Source: Lachnospiraceae bacterium (GTDB lineage: Bacteria; Bacillota; Clostridia; Lachnospirales; Lachnospiraceae). From it: a stretch of DNA of 64,000 nt. The stretch spans positions 1 to 64,000 of the forward strand of contig JAFTGN010000101.1 in assembly GCA_017457865.1 (NCBI GenBank), given 5' to 3'. The translations under genes and the position numbers were made by a program. The notes beneath the pieces are model-generated. The model did not search any database, was not told the origin of the DNA, and saw nothing but the letters and a program-made list of their open reading frames with translations. Of the stretch, positions 16,863 through 24,682 are shown one piece after another; the first letter of the stretch is position 1; the number at the start of each line of letters is the position of its first letter.

Positions 16863-17648
16863 CTAGTCTAAATTCAATTTATTTTTCAAAATATAAATTG
16901 TAATACCCACACAGAATACTCCCAGAAAAATCTGTTCTACCACTTGATACGCCAAATAGACATTGACAGAATTCACATAAAACAATACAAAAGAAGCCAC
17001 ACTGTTCAAAATACTAACTGCAATCCGAATGGCAATATACGCAATGACACTTCCCAAAATCTTATGTTTGGTATACAACTGCCCCAGTGCCATACTGGCA
17101 TATAAGGAACTGTACAAAAACAATACCTCAAGTACCAGCATGCTGATCACCAAAATGCGGGTAAGCCCATTCACTTTGTTTCCAAAAACCTCTGCCAATG
17201 CCTGTGGTGCAAAGAAAAAGATTCCCCTGAACATTTCTTTTATATCACTCCAACTGTCTATGATATAGTTTCCAAACATTCCAAACAACGCTGCACACAG
17301 TACCACTACAGACAAAATCGTCCAAATGATGCCGTTAATCTGCTGACTGACCACCAGTGTACTGGTCTTTACCGGCAGGGTAAAGGTCAGGTAGCCTTGA
17401 TCTGTCAGAAAATGACGGTAAAAGTAAATGACCATAAACACCATCGGCAGGATCACCAGTGCAAAAATAGTCACTCCATACAGTACCATCGTCAGTCCAA
17501 TAGACAATGACACCAACGTATTATCATTATGTTGAAACAAAATCATTGTCAACTTTGCCAGTCCTGTCAATACCGCTGCAATCAAATACATGGGCAAAAA
17601 CATTTTTGCACAGGCTTTCATATCCAATCCCAATACTTTTCCTAGCAT
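16863..17648 (-). CDS. ABC transporter permease
   Basis: A 261-residue membrane protein with about six hydrophobic helices and no large extracytoplasmic domain. It overlaps by 7 nt the upstream ATPase gene and is therefore its membrane partner. The layout and length resemble permeases of YtrA/YhcG-type export operons. The substrate is unknown. A long hairpin follows its stop. Confidence 0.75.
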   Translation of the reverse strand: MLGKVLGLDMKACAKMFLPMYLIAAVLTGLAKLTMILFQHNDNTLVSLSIGLTMVLYGVTIFALVILPMVFMVIYFYRHFLTDQGYLTFTLPVKTSTLVVSQQINGIIWTILSVVVLCAALFGMFGNYIIDSWSDIKEMFRGIFFFAPQALAEVFGNKVNGLTRILVISMLVLEVLFLYSSLYASMALGQLYTKHKILGSVIAYIAIRIAVSILNSVASFVLFYVNSVNVYLAYQVVEQIFLGVFCVGITIYILKNKLNLD

Positions 17649-18340
17649 CTGAACACCTCCCTGAACACTTCATCCACTGATTTTCCTTTTTCTGAACGAA
17701 TATTTTGAACCGTATTGGCAAGCAGAATCCTGCCATACTGCAAAAATATGGCATCGTCTAATACTGGTTCAATGTCTGCAATCAAATGAGTGGAAATCAG
17801 CACCGTTGCCCCCGGATGCCGGTGATCCATAATGGTGCGCAATATAAAATCTCTTGCAGCCGGATCCACTCCTGCAATGGGCTCATCCAGAATATAAATC
17901 TTGGCCTGCCTGCTCATAACCAGCGCAAGCTGCATCTTCTCCTTGGTGCCCTTTGACATACTCTTCAATTTCATCTTACTACTAATTTGCAGGCTGTCTA
18001 ACATTTCCTCTGCCTTGTCCCGATCGAAATCTTCATAAAATCGTTCAAACTGATTCAACACGTTTTTGACCCGATCTCCGTTGTTCAGATAATTACGATC
18101 CGGTAAATAAGAAACCATAGCTTTTGTTTCCAGTCCCACCGGTTCTCCACCAATGAAAATCTCACCGCTGCTTGGTTGCAGTAACCCATTCATCAGTTTG
18201 ATCAATGTGGTCTTACCACTTCCGTTTGGACCCAACAGACCGATGATTCTGCCCTGAGGCAAATTGATGCTGATGTTATCCAGCGCAACCACCGAACCAT
18301 ACTTTTTTGTCAGATTCTGAATGTTCACTAAAGTCTCCAT
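17642..18340 (-). CDS. ABC transporter ATP-binding protein (YtrB type)
   Basis: A 232-residue ATPase. Walker A is GPNGSGKT, the signature is MSKGTKEKMQLA and Walker B is IYILDEPIAGVDP. The signature carries KGTKEK in place of SGGQ, which is typical of the YtrB/YhcG exporters. These operons usually begin with a GntR regulator; none is present here. The ATG at 18340 is preferred to an upstream one at 18397 because AAAGGAGC lies directly before it and the ATPase fold starts there. Confidence 0.87.
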   Translation of the reverse strand: METLVNIQNLTKKYGSVVALDNISINLPQGRIIGLLGPNGSGKTTLIKLMNGLLQPSSGEIFIGGEPVGLETKAMVSYLPDRNYLNNGDRVKNVLNQFERFYEDFDRDKAEEMLDSLQISSKMKLKSMSKGTKEKMQLALVMSRQAKIYILDEPIAGVDPAARDFILRTIMDHRHPGATVLISTHLIADIEPVLDDAIFLQYGRILLANTVQNIRSEKGKSVDEVFREVFRC

Positions 18341-18443
18341 AAAGCTCCTTTCTTTTCGCATGCTCGTATACATTATGTCCCAGACAGATGCAATCATCTG
18401 TACCGAAAGAAGATTTGTATAAGCATAGACAGCATCTGCATGT

Positions 18444-19004
18444 TTACAGTTTAAATATTAGAATAATAACTGGTGGATGATTTTTCCGGTTATAAAAATC
18501 ATTACGGATCACCAGATATTCTTTTCCCGACAACTCTGCCGCCCACTTGGTGAGTCTATCATATTCCTCCATCCCGGTGTCACCGCCACTGTATACACAC
18601 AGGCTCATGACACCGCCTTTTTTCAGCAATGTCAGTCCCTGCTCCACTGCCAGCAGACTGCTCTCCGGCCTTGTCGCTATGGTATGATCGCCCCCCGGCA
18701 GATAACCCAAATTAAACAGAATGACATCCACCGATTCTGTCACATACTGTGACATACGGGTGTGACTGTCCAAAATCAGTTCCACCCGTTCCTCACATCC
18801 TGCCGCTTCCAATCTCTCCCTGGTCTGCTCAATTGCAGTCTGCTGGATATCAAAGCTGATCACATGTCCTGTCTCTCCCACCTGCTGTGCCAGAAACAGG
18901 CTGTCCCGTCCAGTTCCGGCTGTGGCATCAATACAGATTCCCCCTTGCGGAATCAAACCGGTCAACAGACGATGGTTCCACTCTGTCACCTGAAATCCTG
19001 CCAT
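18444..19004 (-). CDS. mnmM: tRNA (mnm5s2U34)-methyltransferase MnmM (YtqB family)
   Basis: A 186-residue SAM-dependent methyltransferase. Motif I is DATAGTGRDSLFLA, then FDIQQTAIEQT, and the family-specific FNLGYLPGGDHTI, which is the signature of YtqB, shown to complete the mnm5 modification of tRNA wobble uridine in Bacillus. The C-terminal NHPPVIILIFKL also fits. The start at 19004 has GGAGG 5 nt upstream and gives the usual family length; the ATG at 19028 has no ribosome site. It follows hisC by a short gap. Confidence 0.88.
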   Translation of the reverse strand: MAGFQVTEWNHRLLTGLIPQGGICIDATAGTGRDSLFLAQQVGETGHVISFDIQQTAIEQTRERLEAAGCEERVELILDSHTRMSQYVTESVDVILFNLGYLPGGDHTIATRPESSLLAVEQGLTLLKKGGVMSLCVYSGGDTGMEEYDRLTKWAAELSGKEYLVIRNDFYNRKNHPPVIILIFKL

Positions 19005-19055
19005 CTCTTCCTCCACTTCCAAGTCCATTTCTGTGCAAACGGTCTTTCTCTCTGA

Positions 19056-20114
19056 TCACCTCTGAATTTCTGCAATGGCCTGATACAACCGCTCCATTTC
19101 CTCCGGTGTACCGATGGTAATCCGCAGATAGTCACAGGTTCTTGGCTGATTGAAATAACGAACATAAATATTACGTGCTCTCAACTGCTCAAACAGTTCC
19201 TTTGCACCAATCCGAGAAGGTGCCGCAAACAGGAAATTGGTCTGGGAATCCGGAAAGGTAAAGCCCAGTTCTGCCAGACGCACCTTGGCTTCCTCTCTGG
19301 TCTCACGAATCTTTTCAACCGTCTCCTGAAAATATGCTTCATCCTCTACTGCTGCTGCTCCCATATACAAAGAAGCAGCATTCATCGTATAAGAATTATA
19401 AGAATATTTCACATCCTGCATAGCCTTGATCAGCTTCGGAGAACCGATGGCAAAGCCAATGCGCATGCCTGCCATGGAACGGGACTTGGAAAACGTCTGT
19501 ACCACCAACAGATTTTCATACTTGCCTAACAGCTGTAAGGCAGAAGTTTCCTCCGCAAAATCGATGTATGCCTCATCAATGATGACGATCACATCCTGAT
19601 TGTGCTGTAAAATATCCTCAAGCACCTCTTTCTTTTCCTGTATTCCGGTAGGTGCATTGGGATTTGGAAAAATCACTCCCCCATTTGGCCCATCATAATC
19701 TCTGGGATTAATGTGGAATGTGTCATCCAGCGCCAGTTTTCTGTACGGAATCCGGAATAGATTGGCCCATACATCATAAAAGGAATAGGTAATATCCGGA
19801 AATACAATGGGTTCTTCCCCATTAAAAAAAGTCATAAAAGCCGTCGCCAGCACATCATCAGACCCCACTCCTACAAACACCTGATCTGCACCTACCTGAT
19901 ACCGCTTTGCCAATGCCTCCACCAGTGTACTACAGGTAGGGTCAGGATATAACCGCAATGTATCTGCTGGAAAAGAGGCAGCAAGTTCTGCCACCCTTGG
20001 TGCTGGTGGATATGGATTTTCATTGGTATTTAATTTCACCATATCCGGCTGATTGGGCTGCTCGCCCGGTACATAAGGTTCTACCTGTCTGATATTTTTC
20101 TCCCACAAACTCAT
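19056..20114 (-). CDS. hisC: Histidinol-phosphate aminotransferase
   Basis: A 352-residue class II PLP aminotransferase acting on histidinol phosphate and glutamate in histidine synthesis; some Firmicute members also serve tyrosine and phenylalanine. Motifs: VKLNTNENPYPPAP at the N-terminus, SDDVLATAF, PNAPTG, IIDEAYIDF, PLP lysine in VVQTFSKSRSMAGMRIG, and the C-terminal arginine in DYLRITIGTPEE. It is not inside a his operon, so the aromatic role cannot be excluded. GAGGAGG precedes the ATG. Confidence 0.9.
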   Translation of the reverse strand: MSLWEKNIRQVEPYVPGEQPNQPDMVKLNTNENPYPPAPRVAELAASFPADTLRLYPDPTCSTLVEALAKRYQVGADQVFVGVGSDDVLATAFMTFFNGEEPIVFPDITYSFYDVWANLFRIPYRKLALDDTFHINPRDYDGPNGGVIFPNPNAPTGIQEKKEVLEDILQHNQDVIVIIDEAYIDFAEETSALQLLGKYENLLVVQTFSKSRSMAGMRIGFAIGSPKLIKAMQDVKYSYNSYTMNAASLYMGAAAVEDEAYFQETVEKIRETREEAKVRLAELGFTFPDSQTNFLFAAPSRIGAKELFEQLRARNIYVRYFNQPRTCDYLRITIGTPEEMERLYQAIAEIQR

Positions 20115-20228
20115 AATTCCTCCTCACTTATCTCTGCAATTTCAAAACACTGACTTTAGAATCATAGATTGACTCCTATCATCAAATCGTTTTATTTCTG
20201 AAACCAACATGCCCTTCCAACTATTCTG

Positions 20229-20732
20229 TCAGGTATGCTTTTTCCACCTCATATACAAAAATGCCAGTAACAGAAATATTCCCACTCCTGTCAGAACGCC
20301 TGCAGAATCTACCATCACATCAAATAGCTTAGGACTGCGTCCATCAGTAAACATCTGATGCAGTTCGTCACTGCATGCATACAACGTTCCACATAACCAT
20401 GCAATGGGAACTCGTCTGGAAATCCCTATGGAAAAAGAACCCAGGAAACCACTGACCAGAAATCCCAAAATGGCATACTCTGTAAAATGTGCCCCTTTGC
20501 GTACCACAAAGGTCAGTTGTCCCCGTAATTGTTCCTGTCCCGTCACCGTCATCTGGTCAAAATTTCTCCACAACAAATGGAGCAGTCTGTCCGTGATACC
20601 ACCGCTAACAGCAGAAGAGTCCTCTCCATTCTGTGCAGAAAAATAAAAAATGATTCCCATCCATCCAAGCACCGCAACCCCCCAGAGGATTCGACGCAGT
20701 ATTTGTCTTTGTGTCTGCTTCATATTGATCAC
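20229..20732 (-). CDS. VanZ family membrane protein
   Basis: A 167-residue protein with four transmembrane helices. VanZ features are visible: IIFYFSAQNGEDSS after the first helix, VRKGAHFTEYAILGF and the late SDELHQMFTDGRSPKLFDVMVDSAGVLTG. VanZ gives low-level teicoplanin resistance in enterococci; in other Firmicutes the role is not known. The start is GTG at 20732, overlapping the lacI stop as GTGA, which implies translational coupling; an ATG three codons later is the alternative. Confidence 0.88.
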   Translation of the reverse strand: MINMKQTQRQILRRILWGVAVLGWMGIIFYFSAQNGEDSSAVSGGITDRLLHLLWRNFDQMTVTGQEQLRGQLTFVVRKGAHFTEYAILGFLVSGFLGSFSIGISRRVPIAWLCGTLYACSDELHQMFTDGRSPKLFDVMVDSAGVLTGVGIFLLLAFLYMRWKKHT

Positions 20733-21739
20733 AATCCTCTCCGGTTCTTCACAGATTTTCGAAGAATCAGTTCACCTCTCAATTTCAGCTGCATTTGCTC
20801 TGGTTGTTTTCCTTCAATCAACTGTAACAGCATCTGCACTCCCTGACGTGCCTGCTGCTCTATGGGCATCCGAATCGTTGTGATGGCTGGATCAAAATAT
20901 TTGGCAAGATCAATGTCATCCACACCTGTTACGCTGACCTGCTCCGGTACACAAAAATTTAATGTCTTCAAGGCACGTACACATCCCATTGCACTGGAAT
21001 CATTGCCAGCCACAAACGCATCCGGCATTTCTTTTCCCGCTTCACTCCAGTTCATCACCTGCTGGTAAGAGGCTTCCTCTATAAACTGACCATTTAAAAC
21101 GGTATGCTCTCCTGCAGGAAGTCCTGCCTCTTTCATTGCAGCCAAATATCCCTGTTCCCGATCCCGGCTGTCTTGTACATCGTCCGGCCCTTTCAAAAAT
21201 ACAATGCTTTCATGTCCGGTTTCAATCAGATATTTTGTCATATCATATGTAGAATAAAACGAATCAAAAGTAATGCTTCCAACCGTAGTTCCTTTAAATT
21301 CACGATCTAACAAGATGCCTTTGATCCCCCGTTCTTCCATATATGCCACTTCCTGTGCATCAAAACGATTTTCTCCTTCATAAACAAATACACCATCCAG
21401 TCCACCGCCAAATATATAATTTCGGATAATCTGTGACTTTTGGGAGTAAATTAGCATCAAGCCATATCCATGCTCTTCGCATTCTTCCTGCATCACTTCA
21501 ATCAGCTTGGAAAAATAAGGGCCTGTCAAGCTGGAGGAAATAAAACCAATCATCTTGCTCTTTCCTGCCTTTAACATACGTCCACTCATATTTGGTACAT
21601 AATTCAACTCTTTTGCCATGCGCAGCACACGTTCTTTGGTTTCTGCATTGATCACATCTACATCATTTAATGCATTAGACACTGTAGCGGTAGAAACACC
21701 GGCTGCTTTTGCCACATCTCTGATTGTTACCTTTGCCAT
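20729..21739 (-). CDS. LacI/GalR family transcriptional regulator
   Basis: A 336-residue repressor. Residues 1-55 carry the LacI helix-turn-helix and hinge (VTIRDVAKAAGVSTATVSNALND), followed by a periplasmic-binding-type sensor domain (about 60-330). It is probably a sugar-responsive regulator. It lies downstream of the phosphoglucomutase gene and upstream of vanZ on the same strand, but no sugar transport genes are near, so the effector cannot be inferred. Confidence 0.9.
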   Translation of the reverse strand: MAKVTIRDVAKAAGVSTATVSNALNDVDVINAETKERVLRMAKELNYVPNMSGRMLKAGKSKMIGFISSSLTGPYFSKLIEVMQEECEEHGYGLMLIYSQKSQIIRNYIFGGGLDGVFVYEGENRFDAQEVAYMEERGIKGILLDREFKGTTVGSITFDSFYSTYDMTKYLIETGHESIVFLKGPDDVQDSRDREQGYLAAMKEAGLPAGEHTVLNGQFIEEASYQQVMNWSEAGKEMPDAFVAGNDSSAMGCVRALKTLNFCVPEQVSVTGVDDIDLAKYFDPAITTIRMPIEQQARQGVQMLLQLIEGKQPEQMQLKLRGELILRKSVKNRRGL

Positions 21740-21758
21740 TATTGTTCCTCTCTATTTG

Positions 21759-21803
21759 GAAACAACCGGCAGGAATTGTTCCTTTCATCCTGCCGGCTGT
21801 TTC
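21759..21803 (-). terminator. 16-bp hairpin between pgcA and lacI
   Basis: On the minus strand GAAACAGCCGGCAGGA pairs fully with TCCTGCCGGTTGTTTC using one G-U pair; on the plus strand the same site has a mismatch, so the structure belongs to minus-strand RNA. There is no long U-run. It may be a weak terminator, or a processing site in the lacI leader. Confidence 0.6.
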
Positions 21804-21889
21804 TCTTATTTATTTCCGTAGCCATCCAATCTCTGCACAGTTACTTATTTTCAATAAATTACGTTCAAATCAGCCTTTGCAAAAGTCTG

Positions 21890-23614
21890 TCAGCCAATGA
21901 CCTTTTTGACAATCTCACCCAACTCCGCACTCTTTGCATCCGCATCTTCCAGAGAAGTACCTTTCACACCGTAGTACAACTTGATCTTTGGTTCTGTACC
22001 GGAAGGACGCACGCAAAGCCACGCATCATCTGACAGATCATAATACAAAACATTGGATGTTGGCAAACCGGTAGTGGTCACTTCCCCTGTTTCCAGATTT
22101 ACAATACGATCCAGTTTATAATCTCTTGCAGATAATACTTTATATGGACCAAATGTCTTCGGTGTGGCATTTCTCAGTGTATTCATGATCTCCTGCATCT
22201 TTTCCAGACCGGAAAGTCCCTTGAAGGACAGAGATACAATGCCATCCTTGTAATAGCCATATTTTTCATACATGGCAATCATAGCATCCCACAGCGTCAT
22301 GTTCTTAGACTTGTAGTAGGCAGCTACCTCAGCCAGTGCCATGGTTGCCACGATGGCGTCTTTATCTCTTGCATGGGTACCAATCAGACAACCGTAGCTT
22401 TCCTCAAATCCAAACAAATATGTACCTTTTCCGGTGGTCTCAAACTTCAGAATCTGCTGTCCAATAAACTTAAAGCCGGTCAATACCTCAATCAGTTCAA
22501 TTCCGTAATATTTTGCAATGGCATCTGCAAGATTGGTGGTCACGATGGTCTTAATCAAAGCGCCATCCTCTGGCAATCCCTGCTGTTCCTGGATTTGACT
22601 GATCTCATAATCTGCCAACAGACAGCCTGACATATTACCAGTCAACGTCTTGTATTCGCCACTTTTACTGTCCTTTACATACACACCAAGACGGTCGGCA
22701 TCCGGGTCAGTTGCCAGAACCAGATCGGCATCCACTTCCTTTGCCAGCTTCAGCCCCAGTGCAAATGCCTCTGCTGCTTCCGGATTTGGATAGTTGACAG
22801 TAGGGAAGTTGCCATCCGGCTGTTCCTGTTCCCGTACTACATATACATTTTCAAAGCCTAATTCTTTTAAGATCCGTCTTACCGGAATATTTCCGGTACC
22901 ATGCAGTGGGGTATAAACAATCTTAATGTCTTTCTGCATGGCATCGATGACAGCCTGATTCTTCACCTGCTTCTTCAATTCTGCCATATAAGCATCATCA
23001 ACTTCTGCGCCGATGGCATGATACAGACCTGCTGCCACTGCTTCTGCCTTTGGCATGGTCTTTACGGTGGTCAGATCTGTGATGGCCTTTACTTCTGCCA
23101 TAATGCCAGTGTCATGAGGCGGTGTGATCTGTGCACCGTCCTCCCAGTAAACCTTATAACCATTGTATTCCGGCGGATTGTGTGATGCAGTGATGTTGAT
23201 ACCGGAAATACAACCCAGTTTACGTACTGCAAAGGACAACTCTGGTGTAGGACGCAGTGACTCAAATACATAAGCCGGAATGCCATTTGCATTCAGACAA
23301 AGTGCTGCCTCATCTGCAAACTCCGGAGACATACGACGGGAATCATATGCAATGGCAACTCCTTTCTTGTCATTTCCTGTCTTTAAAATATAATTGGCAA
23401 GTCCCTGTGTTGCTTTTCTGACAGTATAAATATTCATACGGTTCAGACCTGCACCAATAATTCCACGCAGACCTGCTGTACCAAACTCTAACTCTGCATA
23501 AAAACGCTCTTTTATTTCGTTGTCATCCTCTTGAATAGCTCTCAATTCAGCCTTTGTTTCTTCATCAAAATAAGGATTGCGCAGCCACTCCTCATATACT
23601 TCTCTGTAATCCAT
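21890..23614 (-). CDS. pgcA: Phosphoglucomutase / phosphomannomutase
   Basis: A 574-residue alpha-D-phosphohexomutase linking glucose 6-phosphate and glucose 1-phosphate, feeding sugar-nucleotide and glycolipid synthesis. The four domains are visible: GLRGIIGAGLNRMNIYT, the active-site serine in TASHNPPEYNGYK, the metal loop ATDPDADRLGV, the sugar loop GFEESYG and the phosphate-binding C-terminus RPSGTEPKIK. The length matches the long form found in Firmicutes. The ATG at 23614 has AGGAGG 9 nt upstream; an earlier in-frame ATG at 23665 is not supported. Its product could supply precursors for the LTA-type polymerase nearby, which is inference. Confidence 0.94.
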   Translation of the reverse strand: MDYREVYEEWLRNPYFDEETKAELRAIQEDDNEIKERFYAELEFGTAGLRGIIGAGLNRMNIYTVRKATQGLANYILKTGNDKKGVAIAYDSRRMSPEFADEAALCLNANGIPAYVFESLRPTPELSFAVRKLGCISGINITASHNPPEYNGYKVYWEDGAQITPPHDTGIMAEVKAITDLTTVKTMPKAEAVAAGLYHAIGAEVDDAYMAELKKQVKNQAVIDAMQKDIKIVYTPLHGTGNIPVRRILKELGFENVYVVREQEQPDGNFPTVNYPNPEAAEAFALGLKLAKEVDADLVLATDPDADRLGVYVKDSKSGEYKTLTGNMSGCLLADYEISQIQEQQGLPEDGALIKTIVTTNLADAIAKYYGIELIEVLTGFKFIGQQILKFETTGKGTYLFGFEESYGCLIGTHARDKDAIVATMALAEVAAYYKSKNMTLWDAMIAMYEKYGYYKDGIVSLSFKGLSGLEKMQEIMNTLRNATPKTFGPYKVLSARDYKLDRIVNLETGEVTTTGLPTSNVLYYDLSDDAWLCVRPSGTEPKIKLYYGVKGTSLEDADAKSAELGEIVKKVIG

Positions 23615-23703
23615 TTGGAAATACCTCCTTCTTTTTTCCAAAGTGCCATCTTGACCAGTTTTCATCTGCTCCTGTCTGACAACACATTCTTCCAGTCTAT
23701 CTT

Positions 23704-23732
23704 ATTTTACCATATCTGTTCCAGTATGGAAA
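23704..23732 (-). promoter_or_regulatory. Promoter of pgcA
   Basis: On the minus strand TTTCCA (23727-23732) and TAAAAT (23704-23709), with a TG one base before the -10, are spaced by 17 nt. The inverted repeat AAATGTT/AACATTT (23741-23747 with 23756-23762) lies just upstream and could be an operator. Confidence 0.6.
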
Positions 23733-23820
23733 CCCCTTAAAAATGTTATTTTTCCAACATTTTTCCACTTTTTGTATTGATTTAACGCAACGAAACGCTG
23801 TATGTATCCTATTTTCTACA

Positions 23821-23867
23821 AAAACGAAAAACAGCAGCAGATTGATTTCACCCCTTCTGCCGCTGTT
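23821..23867 (-). terminator. Terminator of the DJ-1 gene
   Basis: On the minus strand AACAGCGGCAG pairs with CTGCTGCTGTT over 11 bp (23857-23867 with 23830-23840), followed by TTTCGTTTT. Confidence 0.8.
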
Positions 23868-23874
23868 TCATTTC

Positions 23875-24426
23875 TTATACAAAATCTGGATATTGGATGG
23901 AAGCACGGATACCCTCTGACTGTTCCGCTCCCTGTAACAGTTTCACCAACTCCAACCCCAGTTCCAGCGCAACCCCCAGTCCTTTTGCTGTCGTCACATT
24001 GCCATCTGTGACCACACCAGCTGTAGTTACAGTTGCCCCTGTCAGCTTCTCTTCAAATCCCGGATAACAGGTGGCTGCTTTTCCTTTCAAAATACCAAGC
24101 TGACCTAATACACTAGGTGCTGCACAAATGGCTGCCAGACGTTTTCCCTCTGCTGCAAATGCCTGCAACTGTCTGCAAAGCAGCTCACAATTGCCCAGGT
24201 TGACAGTGCCCGGCATGCCACCCGGCAGGAACAGCAGATCCGCCTGTGTAAAATCCACATCCTCAATCAGTGCATCCGCTTTGATGGTAATCTGATGGGA
24301 ACCGGTCACCTCCCGGGCACCTGTCACGGAAACCAGCTTCACTTCTTCTTTGGCCCGCCGTAGGATGTCCACCACTGCCAGACACTCCACTTCCTCTAAT
24401 CCATTTGCCAAAAATGTATAAATCAT
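23875..24426 (-). CDS. DJ-1/PfpI family protein
   Basis: A 183-residue protein of the DJ-1/ThiJ family, which includes deglycases, glyoxalases and chaperones such as YajL. The nucleophile elbow is LAAICAAPSVLG with the reactive cysteine at about residue 100, and the partner glutamate is in the N-terminal LANGLEEVECLAVVDIL. The GGMPGTVNL loop is typical. It is a stand-alone gene with its own terminator; a role in repair of carbonyl damage is likely but the substrate is not known. Confidence 0.87.
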   Translation of the reverse strand: MIYTFLANGLEEVECLAVVDILRRAKEEVKLVSVTGAREVTGSHQITIKADALIEDVDFTQADLLFLPGGMPGTVNLGNCELLCRQLQAFAAEGKRLAAICAAPSVLGQLGILKGKAATCYPGFEEKLTGATVTTAGVVTDGNVTTAKGLGVALELGLELVKLLQGAEQSEGIRASIQYPDFV

Positions 24427-24565
24427 AGTTCATACTCCTTTTTTGATCATTTTCATAAAAATACTGTAATCCCATGTGGAATAGTTTACCATAAAACCAC
24501 TCCAAATACAAGTTTCTCTTTTGGAAAAAGCAAAAAGTAACCTGTCACAAGCTATATAATTGTGC

Positions 24566-24571
24566 TATAAT
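24566..24571 (+). promoter_or_regulatory. Extended -10 promoter of the LTA-synthase-like gene
   Basis: TATAAT preceded by TGC gives an extended -10; no good -35 is seen. A leader of about 105 nt follows and contains a three-codon frame (ATGAAGAGGTAA, 24630-24641) with a ribosome site. Confidence 0.55.
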
Positions 24572-24682
24572 AGGGCAGAACTGTCTCAAATCTGATCTTT
24601 ACAATGTATTTGCTCTATTAGGAGAAGCGTATGAAGAGGTAAAATCAGATAATTTCAGGAGATATTTCAGAATGGAGAGGGT

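Noticed and set aside
21365..21380. cre-like sequence AAAACGATTTT
   Set aside because: It lies inside the lacI coding region and matches the consensus only in part, so chance is the likelier explanation.
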